DNA of 44,850 nt from assembly GCF_000313135.1 (NCBI RefSeq), contig NW_004457262.1:300-45149 (forward strand), given 5' to 3'. Made by a program: the position numbers and the translations under genes. A model generated the notes under the pieces. The model saw nothing but the letters and a program-made list of their open reading frames with translations. It was not told where the DNA came from and did not search any database. The stretch comes from Acanthamoeba castellanii str. Neff. Its lineage: Eukaryota > Discosea > Longamoebia > Acanthamoebidae. Positions 12,005 through 23,067 of this stretch are shown here, in pieces (the stretch's first letter is position 1; every line of letters starts with the position of its first letter).

Positions 12005-12256
12005 TGTATAGATTCGTTACCGTCTGCTGTGATGTGTGAACCGGACGAGACAAACGACAAACTAAAACGTCTCGGCCGTAAGCCGGAGAGAAAAGGATCG
12101 GAGGACGCCAGCCACACGGAAACTTCTGATCCGGCCTCATCTGCTCCTGCAGCTAAAACCGGTCCGACCAATCACACGGCGACGCTTTATAAAATAGTCT
12201 CAGGTATTTCAAGTATTCAACAAGAGAAAAGACAAAAATTATTGTTTGTGGTGAAG
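12005..12256. promoter_or_regulatory. Shared promoter of divergent peroxidase and amidase genes
   Basis: 252 bp between two divergent start codons. A TATA-like TTTATAAAAT at 12186-12195 sits about 60 bp before the amidase ATG at 12257, a normal spacing for a short 5' leader. No equally good TATA box is seen for the peroxidase. Confidence 0.55.
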
Positions 12257-15200
12257 ATGGACAAAGGGAAGGAGCTGGTGGGCGAGGATGGTGGGTACGC
12301 GAGCCAGACTGGGAGCGAGGCGGAGGAGGAAGAGGAAGAGGAGGTGGTGGTGCAGCCGCAGGTCACCGTGGAGGGAACCACGGGCGTGAAGAGGTGGGTG
12401 GTGGACCTGGACCTACCCCCCGAGGAGCGCTGGAGTGAGGTGGTGGCCTTCCACGCTCCCGACCTCCTCGCCGTCGCCCAGCACATCCGCTCTGAGCTGG
12501 CTCGGGTGCGCCCCTCTCTTTATTCTTGAGTTTTGGCTTTTTTTATGGTATAATAATTTTTAATAAAAATAAAAATAAAAATAAAAAACAAGAACAAACA
12601 AAGCTCTGATACCAGCGAAATGATGAGCAGATGGTGGGGAAGAAGAAGGCGACGTTCGGCGAGAAGGTGGTGGGCGCCTTCCTGGCCGGCGCGGCGCACG
12701 CTGGGGTGGTCTTCTACGGCCGGGAGCTGGCCGGAATCGCCAAGGCCTCCGGTACGTGCCTCCCCGCTCCCAACACTGCTCTGGGCCGCGCCCACTGACC
12801 GACGGCCGTTGGTCTGGGCCTGCAGGGTTGCCGTTGGGTCAGCTGGTGCTGTTGCAGCTCGTGTACGAGGCGTCGGCTGCCTGCACGTCCATCGTCGTGC
12901 CGCAAGACCCGACCCAGGTGGTCCCTAAACTCTCGATGAACGCACGGCAGGCCATGTCAATGATGGTAACACGTGCGGTATGTGTGTGTGTGTGTGTGTG
13001 TGTGCGTGTGCGTGTGCGGTGTGTGCAGGACTCGACGCCGCAGCACATCCGCACGATGGACTGGGGCATGGAGTTCCTGAAGCCGCTCACCATCGAAGTC
13101 GACTTTGTCAAGGGCGGCCGCTCCCAGTACGTGGCCACCACCTGGGTCGGCTATGTGGGCGTCCTCACCGGTATGCACACCTACCATCGCCACCGCTTTC
13201 GCTTCTCTCGCGATTCGCCGCCGCTGGGCTGATGCGTGCGACCAGGCATGCGCCCGTTCGGCTACTCGGTCTCGGTCAACTTCCGTGTCACGAGCGGCGC
13301 CTACTGGAAGAATGTCAAGAAGGCAATCCTGCGGGCGTGGCCCATCGGTACACACTTGCGCTCGCCTTTTGCCTTTCTTTTTCTTTTTCTTCCCTCGCGT
13401 CTGCTGGCTGACAGCACTGCGTGCGCCGCGAGACAGGGTTTCTGGGGCGGTAGGTCCTGTGGAAGCTGATGTCCACGACCCCGATTCTGAACGAGCTCAC
13501 CCTGTCGGGCACCTACATGCTGCCAGCCAAAGGTGCGCACGCCACCGCATGCGCGCACGGCGACGATGACATGATGATGTTTAACTCTTCTTCTCCACGC
13601 GGACGCTCGTACAGGAATCTTGCGCACCCGATTGCCGCAGAGCAATCATTGTGGGTTCACGCCCACACGCAGACCTCTCCCGCAAGGCGGGGAGGAGCGG
13701 GTTCCATGCTGCAAATGTACGCTGCAGCCATTATCAACTATTGTAGCCTGTTCTCTCGCTCACACACGACACGACACGACACGACCAACGACACGACACG
13801 ACCAACGACACGACACGACCAACGACACGACACGACACGACACGACCAACGACACGACACGACCAACGACACGACACGACGCACAACAACAGGCGGGACC
13901 AGGTTCCTCTTCTCGCTCAACCCGACCGAAGATTGCGCCCATGTGGGCGAATGGCACAGCTCCTTCGAAGACTGTAGCTACATCAAGGTGCTGGCTCGAT
14001 CCTTCTTTAGAATCGTCTTCTCTTCCCCACCACTCTCTCGGTCTCACTGTTCCTGTTCGTTCAGTGCGGCCTCGGGTTGAAGACGTCGATCGGCCTCAAG
14101 GTACCAAATGTCTCGCCGGCCCTGCTTTTGCTGATTCTCAAGACTCGTGTAATTCTCACGCACACTTGTGTTTCGCACAGCACTGGTCGTGTTGCTTTGC
14201 GACGTCGCACGACTCCAAGTGCCCAAAAAGTGGAACGCACGACGCCGACGCCAAGCTGGCGTCGGCCTAGTCTCTGACCTATTCGCCCCCAGACTGGGTG
14301 GAAGGAAGCCCACACAACGCCGCCGGCGCTGGGCCATATGTGCTCACTTCCTTTAACATATCTGATTTGTATTATTCAATACACGGGCCTAGGCGTNNNN
14401 NNNNNNNNNNNNNNNNNNCGCCGGTCTACTTCACCGTGTGCGGCGTGCAGCCGGGTGAAGGAGTACTCCTCACGCGCGACCGAGAAGGCGACACCAGGCC
14501 TTACCACCTCGCCGGTGAGTGCACGTGTCGTGTGTGTCGTGTGTGTCGTGTGTCGTGTGTCGTGTGTCGTGTGTCGTGTGTGTCGTGTGTCGTGTGCTGA
14601 CCACTACCGACATGGCAGAGCACGGATCGACCGTACAGACGAACATCGATCACTGGAGCGAGGACCCGGATGAAGACATCATGTGGTCGATCCAGCGCAG
14701 GGCCATTGCGCGTAAGACGCTCAAGTCCCTCCGAAGTAAGTCGGCGCCCATCACCGAGGAGGTACGACCGATCTATCCGCAACCCCACGTGGGAGCAGTG
14801 GCTGACATTTCTGGGGCGGTAGGTCCTGTGGAAGCTGATGTCCACGACCCCGATTCTGAACGAGCTCACCCTGTCGGGCACCTACATGCTGCCAGCCAAA
14901 GGTGCGCACGCCACCGCATGCGCGCACGGCGACGATGACATGATAGTGTTTAACTCTTCTTCTCCACGCGGACGCTCGTACAGGAACCTTGCGCACCCGA
15001 TTGCCGCAGAGCAATCATTGTGGGTTCACGCCCACACGCAGACCTCTCCCGCAAGGCGGGGAGGAGCGGGTTCCATGCGGCAAATGTACTTACTCTACCA
15101 CCTATTGTAGCCTGTTCTCTCGCTCACACACGACCAACGACACGACACGACGCACAACAACAGGCGGGACCAGGTTCCTCTTCTCGCTCAACCCGACCGA

Positions 15201-15541
15201 AGATTGCGCCCATGTGGGCGAATGGCACAGCTCCTTCGAAGACTGTAGCTATATCAAGGTGCTGGCGCAATCCTTCTTTAGAATCGTCTTCTCTTCCCCA
15301 CCACTCTCTCGGTCTCACTGCGCCTGTTCGTTCAGTGCGGCCTCGGGTTGAAGACGTCGATCGGCCTCAAGGTACCAAATGTCTCGCCGGCCCTGCTTTT
15401 GCTGATTCTCAAGACTCGTGTAATTCTCACGCACACTTGTGTTTCGCACAGCACTGGTCGTGTTGCTTTGCGACGTCGCACGACTCCAAGTGCCCAAAAA
15501 GTGGAACGCACGACGCCGACGCCAAGCTGGCGTCGGCCTAG
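12257..15541 (+). CDS. Acid ceramidase/NAAA-type amidase with C-terminal CHORD-like zinc module; interrupted by assembly gap
   Basis: N-terminal-nucleophile amide hydrolase (N-acylethanolamine acid amidase/acid ceramidase family). Left exons: 12257-12505, 12631-12751, 12826-12917, 13029-13170 and 13246-13347, then an acceptor before GG TTT CTG at 13437. Right exons: 14419-14514 (entered from the gap), 14619-14761, 14823-14901, 14984-15085, 15164-15258, 15336-15371 and 15452-15541. All observable phases agree. Catalytic Cys143 lies in AACTSIVV. Family blocks follow: QHIRTMDWGMEF, FGYSVSVNFR, AILRAWPIG, PVYFTVCGVQPGEGVLLTRD, VQTNIDHW and TPILNELTL. After the usual family end, the frame runs on into a Cys/His-rich module (PCGKCGTRF ... 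EDCAHVGEWH ... HWSCCF ... CPKSGTH). There is no signal peptide; the N-terminus is acidic. One exon or more is missing around the N run. Confidence 0.8.
13439..14396. repeat. Copy 1 of a roughly 0.9-kb duplication of the amidase 3' end
   Basis: Nearly identical to 14808-15667. It covers the last five exons of the amidase gene and stops a few bases past the proline dehydrogenase stop codon, directly at the N run. It differs from copy 2 by scattered single bases (for example aatctt against aacctt, and ggctcg against ggcgca), a 90-bp longer tandem repeat and a small indel by the splice donor near 13716. It lacks the preceding exons, so as drawn it encodes no complete gene. Confidence 0.9.
13764..13886. 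repeat. Tandem repeat of ACGAC/CAACG units in an intron
   Basis: Repeats of acacgac and cgaccaacg units fill the intron between the two CHORD-coding exons in copy 1. In copy 2 (about 15128-15155) the same place holds only one or two units. This is a length-variable minisatellite. Confidence 0.9.
14397..14418. other. Assembly gap (22 N)
   Basis: Twenty-two N bases lie between two contig ends within the amidase gene. The true size is unknown. The missing exon should encode the stretch between WPIGFL and PVYFTVCG. Confidence 0.98.
14524..14597. repeat. GTGTCGT-type simple repeat in an intron
   Basis: Repeats of gtgtcgt and gtcgtgt occupy the amidase intron after the donor at 14515. Confidence 0.85.
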
Positions 15542-15667
15542 TCTCTGACCTATTCGCCCCCAGACTGGGTGGAAGGAAGCCCACACAACGCCGCCGGCGC
15601 TGGGCCATATGTGCTCACTTCCTTTAACATATCTGATTTGTATTATTCAATACACGGGCCTAGGCGT
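14808..15667. repeat. Copy 2 of the amidase 3'-end duplication
   Basis: This is the copy in proper context. It is preceded by the exons encoding PVYFTVCGV and VQTNIDHW and followed by the whole proline dehydrogenase gene. It begins inside an intron (tttctggggcggtag) and ends just after the neighbouring stop codon, which is where copy 1 meets the gap. Confidence 0.9.
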
Positions 15668-17696
15668 GGGCGGCGGCGGCTGAGCCCGAGCCGAGCGCGC
15701 GGCGCTTGAGTTCGCGCCAGATGAGCTGTCGCTCCCTGGCCGTGCCGCCGAGCACGGAGCTGTTCTCCTGCACGCGGCGGATGAGGTACGGCATCACGTT
15801 CTCCAGCGGCCCGTACGGCAACAGCTTGTGCGCGTTGTAGCCCAGCTGACCTGCTCACACCACCGCACCGCCCACACCGACCGCACCGTGAGCACCACCT
15901 TCTGTCGATGTATGATGGGGGCTGCTACGTACCGAGGCTCAGTGTGAGATCTTCGCACATGCCCATCAGCTGGGCAAAGTTGACGCGGGTGGAGGACTTG
16001 TCGATGGCCAGCCGCTGCATCTCGCTCATGGCCTTCTCCACCGACGCCGAGTTGTGGGTGGCCACCACCAGCGCCGCGCTGCCGATGTTTCGCAGGAGCA
16101 GCGCAATCGCCACGTCGTACTGGACGTCGGTGCTCTCCTTGCTGTCGACAATGGGCAGCGGCAGGCCGTGCTGCCGGGCGTGCTGGGTCTCGGTGTGAAT
16201 GTAGGCTCCGCGCACCACCTTGGCGCCCAGGATGTAGCCGCCGTCGCGGGCGTGGGCCAGCTCGCTCTCCAGGTTGTCGAGGTTCCCCTGGAGGTACATC
16301 TGGAACGTGTTGAACACCACCGCCCTCTCCCTGTTGAACTGCCGCGACAGCTTGCGCGTGAACCAGTTGATCGCCGGTTGCCTGTGTGTGTCGTGTGTGC
16401 GTGTGTGCGTGTGCGTGTGTGTGCGGTGGTGTGCGTGTGGTGATGCGTGGGTGGGTCAGCAAGGGGTGGGGATATCTGGGGCGGTGGGCGGCGGCGGTGG
16501 GGGAACCTGGGCGTCTGCTCGGCATCAAAGAGGAGGGAGAGGTTGGCCTTGCTGGCCTCAGCGCAGATGGCACTGAGGCGCTCGTTGGCCTCGCTCAGCT
16601 CCCGGCGTTCGCCCTGGCTCAGCGGAGGCACCACCGCGTCCTCTGCCAAAGCGGTACTCGTCAGAGTCAGGTCTCTCTATACCTCACATCTCCGAGGTGA
16701 TCCCGGCGCGTACTCTTGGTGGGGAAGCCGAGGCAGGGCTGGTAGCGATAGCCCTCCATCCAGGCGTTGTCGACCGCAGCTTGGTCGCTGATCAAGATAA
16801 AGGTGAGCGGTCGTGGCGTGTGTGCGTGTGCGTGTGCGTGTGCGGCGCGTGTGGCGTACTAGATGACGCCGCTCATGCGCTCGAGCAGCGTAGGCGCGCA
16901 CAGGCCGGTGACCTTGAGCGGCACGAACCGCACGCGGTCGCCGAACGTGGCGGAGTAGTCGCGCATCTTCTTGATGAGCCCCTCCGTGTTGCTGTTCCAC
17001 TCCTCGAGGCTCAGCGCGTCCTACAATCCGCGATGGGCGTGAGCGCTCAAGGTGGCTAGAGAGGAGAAAAGGCAGCAGAACAAGACGACGAAGAGGAGAA
17101 AGAGGTGCACCTCGACAGAGTAGTCGAAGATGCAGCGCACGCCGCTACGCTCGTACTGGCCGACCACGTCGCCCACACCGGCCAGCGTCTCGCCGGCGCA
17201 GAAGTGGCGGAAGAACGTGGCCCGCATCACCGCGTCCGAGGGCCGGCCCAGTCCCACCTTGCTCAGCCCCTCCAGCAGCTGCCACGCACGACCAAGTCGC
17301 AGGTGGTGAGCACTCACAAACCAGAAGAAGAAGGTGGTAAGAGGGTGGTAGGTTATGTACCTGGGGGCCGTAGCGGGAGAAGGGTTGGTAGAGGGAGCAC
17401 ATGTGGAGGATGGCCAAAGAAAAGGCGAGGGAACGGTTGGACTTGGAGCGGAAGACGCGCTCGGTGTCGGTCAGCTGCAGCAGGTCCTCCCCTGTGCTCG
17501 GCGCGCTGGAGGCTGCGCTCTTGGACACCAGCGGCGTCGTGGGGGCCGACGCGGTCGAAAAGGCGACGGCAGAGCCACCAGGCCGGCAACGGCCAAGCAG
17601 GTGGGGGGCCACCGCCGCCATTGCCGCCGAGGGCGAGGACGAGCTCAAAGTGCGGGGCACTCCACCCCGCATACCTAGAAGAAGAACAGACTTCAT
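15660..17696 (-). CDS. PRODH: Proline dehydrogenase, mitochondrial
   Basis: FAD-dependent proline oxidase, the first step of proline breakdown to glutamate, at the inner mitochondrial membrane. The start at 17696 gives a presequence rich in Arg, Ser and Ala (GRCRPGGSAVAFSTAS). Seven exons: 17696-17361, 17278-17111, about 17022-16860, one near 16795-16710, one near 16645-16510, one from about 16383 to 15935, and one from about 15852 to 15660. PRODH-barrel hallmarks are all present: LLFDAEQT followed across an intron by QPAINWFTRKL, LGAKVVRGAY, VVATHNSASV, QLMGMCED and YGPLENVMPYLIRRVQENS. The last block contains the substrate-binding RR pair. The gene converges with the amidase gene, with the two stops about 120 bp apart. 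The contig overlap in the duplicated block also includes its stop codon. Confidence 0.93.
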
Positions 17697-17937
17697 TATC
17701 TATGAATCCTTTCGCTCTTTCCGGCCGACCAGCCAACGCGCCGCCTTCACTTCACCTTCACCTTCAAGAGACAGAGAAAGAAAGAAAGCCACAAAGCTCC
17801 GGAAGTCGTCTCCTATCCCGGTTCATCGTTCGATTACGAAAAAAGGAACGACTAACACATTCTCAGGAATGCGTGTAAACGACGCAGGAATGTGTCAGCT
17901 TTACGTTCATAAGAGTTGCGGCCTTGCTTGGCAAGCT

Positions 17938-20209
17938 CTACGTGTCTTTGGTGAAGGTGGCCATGGAGCGCCTCGCGCTTCGTCGCACGGTGCGGGCGGC
18001 CGTCGGGGTGGCGTTGAGGGAGAGCAGGTCGACGATCTCGGTGGCGCGTCGCCGGCGCTTGGCCATGCGACGACGCGGGGTGAGGCCGTCGTCGTTCTCC
18101 CGCTCCGAGGCCGAGGTCTCCGTCTCGCTCTCGCTCTGGTCCATCTCGCTCTCACTCTCGCTCCGCTGCTCGCCGTCCTCTCGGGCACGCTTGCGGGGCG
18201 TCGTGTTGCCCTCTGCGTGTCCAGAACGTTAGCGCGACAACACACACGACACACAAGAGAACAGCGCATGGGGGGAGCATACCAGCAGGGGTGGCAGACT
18301 CGGGCGAGGCCCAATGGGCGAGGATGGAGGCAATGTTCTCCTTCTTTGTCCTGCCGTGCGCAAGCCCGTGGTCCCTGCAATATTCTGAACGCGACAGAAC
18401 GAGAGGGAGGTATGTGTGAGAGCGACGATTCGATGTGTAGACAGAGAGTCGGGTCGAGCGTACGCCGGAGCACGGTGTTGCTGAAGCCCTCCAGGTCGTC
18501 GTGGGTGAGACCGGGCTTGAGCTCCCCGATGTTGGAGAGAAGGCGGGAAGCTGGGACAGGAAACGAAACGAAAAGGCACAACACACACACAAAGGTGAGT
18601 TTCACCTCTTCCTCGCCCCTATCCGCCGGTCGAAGAGTGTACCTCGGCGAGAGGGAGTAGAGGGCACCGGGACGTCCTCCTTCTCAGTCTCCTCTTCCTC
18701 CTTTTCGGCTTGAGGCTTTTCCAGTGGTTCCTCCTCCTTTTGCTGCTGCTCCGCGGCGTCGTCTTCCTTGGCCGGGGCGGCGCTGGCTTCTTCCGTGTTC
18801 ACTTCTTCCTCGTCCCGCGCCTCGCTTGGCATCTGCACCGCGAGTGCCGCTTCCTCCTCCTTCTCCGCCGCCGCCGCCGGCTGCGCCGCAAGTTCTTCCT
18901 CCTTCGTCTGCTCCTTGTTCTCTTCCTCCTCGTCGTCGCTCTCTTCCATTGATAGGATCACCGCCTCTTCCACGATGGGCTCCTGCTGGAACGCGTTATC
19001 GTGTCCCTCCTCGACGACCACCTCCTCAACTGAGATCTCGAAACCGCTCAGCTCGGTCACCGCCACCGTCTCCGTCTGGATCGCGACCTCCTCCGTTCGG
19101 ACCTGCTCCGGGACCTCCAGCTCCTCCTCGGCCTCCTGCTCTTCCTCCTCCGCGGGGAAGACGGACTCTTCGTGTATGCTCGCCTCTGCCGGCCGGTCGA
19201 CCGACTGCTCCTGTGGCGTCAGCGATCCCAGAGCGGCATCGGTGGATAGCTCGAGCTCCAATTCCTCCATCCCGTCTTCTTCGCCGGCCTTGCCTTCATC
19301 GTCCTCGTCCTCGCCGGCGATGGCGGACACGGACACGGACGCCAGGCCGTTCATCGATCCGTCCAGGTTCTGCTCGCCTTCGCCTTCATCTTCGTCTTCT
19401 GCTTCGTGATCTTCCTTCATCTCGGACTCTTCGTCTTGGTGTTCGCCCTTTGCCTGCTCTGCCGCCTCCTGCTCGATCTCATCTTCCTCCATTTCCATTC
19501 TTTCTGCTTGATCCTCGATCGAGGCGTCCGCATCCGCCTCTGCATAGCTCTCGGAGTCGGCCTCTTCACCATCCATGCCGATGTCGAAGACCCACATCAC
19601 GAGACGCTCGATGAGAGTGACCTTGTCGGAGGGCGGCGTCGCTGGCAGGAGCCCCCACTCGGCCCACAGGCGCTGCAGCTGCTCCGGCGACAGTCGATCG
19701 AGGAAGCTCTCGAGGCCTTCCAGCTGCATCTCGTCTTTGATGGTGCCGCGCACCTCGTCTTTGGGCACCGTGGCGTCGAGTCGAATCTCGGCCGCGATGT
19801 TGCGCAGCAGGCCCTCGCCCAGGATTCCGATGAAGGCCAAAGGCGTGCCCTCTATGAGGCGGTAGAGCGCTTGGCGCATGTCGTAAAGATTCTGATCGTC
19901 CACAACCTCATCCAATTCCTGTAGCCAGGCGTGGACATTGCCGTACGAGAGCTTCGTGATGAGCTCCATCGCGCCTGCGGCGAGGACCTCCTTCTCGATG
20001 TGGGCGATGAGCTGCTCCTTCCTGGCGTACCACAGCTTGGCCGCCTCGAATTGACGCGATTGGGACAGCATTTCGCGCAGCATATCGATCGACAGCACAT
20101 TACACGCGCTGCGTATCTGCGCGGGCTCCAAAATTTGCTTCGGCCCGGCTGCCATCATCTCGACCTGCTCTCTGTACCTTCGCCTACGTTTCGTGATCAC
20201 AAAAGCCAC
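17938..20209 (-). CDS. Acidic protein with SAP-like segments, probably nuclear
   Basis: The first exon, about 520 codons from ATG 20209, starts with a basic N-terminus (ITKRRRRYR) and about 190 helical residues. Two segments resemble SAP-type helix-turn-helix: ARKEQLIAHIEKEV, and RLWAEWGLLPATPPSDKVTL followed by IERLVMW. About 300 residues of Glu/Asp-rich low complexity follow. Short later exons encode another SAP-like stretch (GLTHDDLEGFSNTVLR, then YCRDHGLAHGRTKKENIASI) and a basic tail with TPRRRMAKRRRRATEIVDLL and ARTVRRSARRS. The stop is at 17938. The mix of acidic block, SAP-like folds and polybasic ends suggests a chromatin or nuclear-matrix protein; I know no orthologue. The donor of exon 1 is the gtacac after PSTPSRR near 18640. 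Confidence 0.65.
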
Positions 20210-20318
20210 TGGCAGTTTCGCGCCAAACCAGAAAAAGAAATCCTCAGGAAAATAAAATCGTAAAAATTATTTGTTTATTTGTGTATTTGTTTTATTATTA
20301 TTTATTGGGTTAAGCAGC
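20210..20318. promoter_or_regulatory. Compact shared promoter of divergent genes
   Basis: Only 109 bp lie between the start codons of the acidic SAP-like protein (-) and the VIPAS39 homologue (+). The stretch from 20255 to 20310 is strongly AT-rich (ttatttgtttatttgtgtattt), unlike the flanking genes, and probably holds both core promoters. Confidence 0.55.
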
Positions 20319-23010
20319 ATGTCCGGGCAAGGAGGGTCGCTGAACCCCTTCGACGACGACGATGGCGATTCTACCACGGCGCCAGTGAGTGCAGCCGGCT
20401 GTCCTGCCAATCCGTTCGATGATGATGACTTGGAGTTCGCCGTGGTACCACCCGAGGTCCCCCTCCCTGAATCTCCCACCACTCGTCCTTCCTACTCCTC
20501 CTCTCATTCTGCTCCCAACCCCTTCGACGACGACGACGACGGCAGCAGCTCGCCCCCGCCGCGAGGTGCCTCCGGTGCTCCGAGCAAAATCAACCCTTCT
20601 TCTTCTTCTTCATCTTTCCACGCTCCCAATGGGAGAAAAACCTCTGCTCCCGCTGCACTGGCTTCGTCGTCTTCTTCTTCATCGCCACCGACATCTTCCT
20701 CCTCGTCGTCGTCCTCGGCTCCCAAGTCGGGAAGCCTGTCCTCGTTCTTCTCCGCGCTGAGCGCCAGGCGGCCCAGCAGCGGCAGCAGCGCCGCCGCGCC
20801 CACCGGCTCCGGCGGTGCTCCGCTTTCCGCTCCCGTGCCCCTGCGCAGCACCTCCGACTTCCTGCCTTCGTTCTCTTCCGCTCTCTCGTTGTCTTCTTCC
20901 CCCACCACCACCACAACCACGACCTCGACCGCTGCTGCCGCCGCCGCCGCCGCCGCCGGCAGCAATGGAAGTACCACGTCGATGCTTTCACGATCGTCTT
21001 CGTCGCTGTCGGTCTCTCCGTCGGCCCTCAACTTCTTTTCGTCATCGCCGCACGCGTCATCATTCTCCTCTCCGTCCTCCTACCAAGAGACGATGGAGGA
21101 AGAGGCCGAGGCCGAGGCCGAGGCAACAACACATGCCGATGACGGCGACAGTGATGAAGACGGCGAAGCTGATGAGGCGGAGGCCCGGTTCAACATAGTC
21201 GCACGACAGCGGTCTCCCCCATCTCCACAGACGCGTCGCGAGCAAGCGGCTGCGCAGGTTCGGGCCATCGTCAACCACGGGTTCGCACACACCTCGTCTA
21301 CGTGCGCTGTCGTGTGTTTCGTGTTGGTCACCCAGCGTGCTGTTTGTTTGTTTGTTCATCAAACACGCAAAACAACAGTGAGTACAGCCTGCACTCCTTC
21401 CGATCGCTCGGTGACAAGAAGACATTGCTCGACGCGGCGTCTGCGTCCATGAACGGCAACGCGATGATGACCGTCATCCTCTTCCTGAAGGTGCGCACCT
21501 CCTAACGACTCGAGGGCTTCCCGTCGCTTGCTCTTCTGTATCGGACCTTTGGCAAAAAGCTGATGACCGGGACGTGCAGGACACCCTCAGTTCGAACAAT
21601 TTCCGCGCATTGATCGCCGCCCACCGTGAGGCGTCCAACCTCTACTTGAGGTAAAACGCGCCGCCTTCTCTTGTCTCTGGCGGACGAACTGCGGGCAAGT
21701 GCGTGCGATGATGGTGCTCACACGCAGGCGACACGCAGGCATCTCCGAGACGAGGGAAACCACGTCGACCGCGTGCTGATGTACCACGCACAGGGCGACC
21801 ACAGGCGAGAGGGCCTGGCCCGTCTGGCACTGTGCTATCAAGTGGCCGATGTACGCCGCAACTTTGTCCACCGTCGGTGTGTTGTCCGAGATGGCGCCAC
21901 GGACTCTCACGGCGAACGTGTGACACCATCAATCCTCCGTGGCGGCAGGTGCCGAAGCGTTTGGCTGCGTTCCAGGACTGCCTGCAGTACTTCCAGCGGC
22001 TGCACTCCCGACTCTTCGAGTTCGAGAGCAAGCAGCTGGAAGACCAGATCAAGCTCCTCGAAATCCAAATCAACATGGAGGTAACGGCGTGCGTGTGCGT
22101 GTGTGGCGGCGTGTGCGTGTGTGGCGGCGTGTGCGGTTGCTCACATTTTATCGCGACGACGCAGAGGGTGGATGCCGCGCGTGCGGCCAAGGGCGAGCCG
22201 CTCTTCGTCTCGTTCCCCCGATCGCCGATTGTGTACAGCGGGCTGGGCGCCACGCTGTACTACTCGGTGTTCTACCACTCCTACGCGACGCAGGGCAAAG
22301 CCAAGGAGATCGCCTTCCTCCCGGCCAACATGCGCAAGACCTTCCGCATCGGCGAGAAGCGGTTCTTCTGGGTCAAGCTGCGCGCCCTGTGCTGCCAGAA
22401 GCAGTGGGCGGCCGTCAAGCAGCTCCCCACCACGGTCTGTACCGCCGACTTCCCTCCTCCCTCGTCTGCGCGGTCTGGGGGTGCTGACGTCAGCGCCCAC
22501 TTCAACAGGCGCTCTTTTCGTCGAAGCCAACGTCACCAATAGGCTTCGGGCCATTTGTCGACGCGGTACATTGCGCCCAATCACTGCTTTTTACTTTATT
22601 TCTGGAAGTGCTGACCATGAAACGGACTGTATCTGTACAGATTCACACGTTCGGCGGTCCCACCATGCTGCTGCGCGAGTTCCTGGTGCTGATCAAGTCG
22701 CCGACGAAGCGCTACCGCGCGGCACTCCGCACCACACAATACGACATCGCTATCGATGTACGAGCAACACACGACGGTCACACGACACGCACTCGACACA
22801 CGACACACCATTCTTCTCACGCGCGTGACCATCGGCATCTGTGTTGTTGGCCCACAGGCGCTGGTGGCGACCAGGGACGAAGAGGAGCTGCTTTGGCTGC
22901 TCAAGGAGATCAAGTGGAAACTGGGGCCGGTGGCCGATATCGAGTACCGAACGAAGATAGAGTCTGCGCTGACCTCGCTCCGCGCCCCGCCACCAGCCAA
23001 GCCGCACTGA
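20319..23010 (+). CDS. VIPAS39: VIPAS39/SPE-39 (Vps16B) homologue with N-terminal NPF repeats
   Basis: Partner of Vps33B in the CHEVI tethering complex of the endolysosomal system. Nine exons of consistent phase give 661 residues: 20319-21280, 21379-21490, 21580-21650, 21739-21850, 21949-22080, 22165-22434, 22509-22565, 22641-22757 and 22858-23010. The C-terminal 340 residues match the Vps16-C-like helical solenoid of VIPAS39 block by block: GNAMMTVILFLKDTL, LLEIQINME, FPRSPIVYSGLGATLYYSVF, NMRKTFRIGEKRFFW, ALFSSK followed by SPIGFG, and KRYRAALRTTQYDIAID. The N-terminal 320 residues are Ser-rich and hold three NPFDDDD motifs (about residues 8, 28 and 67), which are classical EH-domain ligands. 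The start follows the AT-rich promoter directly. No Vps33B gene lies in the window. Confidence 0.85.
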
Positions 23011-23067
23011 CCACCCCCAACCACGCCGAAAGAAGAACATCCATTTATTTATTTATTCACAAGACGC

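Noticed and set aside
13439..14396. A second, complete amidase-tail gene
   Set aside because: It has no start codon context or upstream exons and ends at the N run. It is best explained as a contig overlap of another haplotype.
18710..19924. Several long plus-strand ORFs over the acidic protein gene
   Set aside because: They are reverse complements of Glu/Asp codon runs (Ser/Leu/Pro-rich translations) and have no domain or start context.
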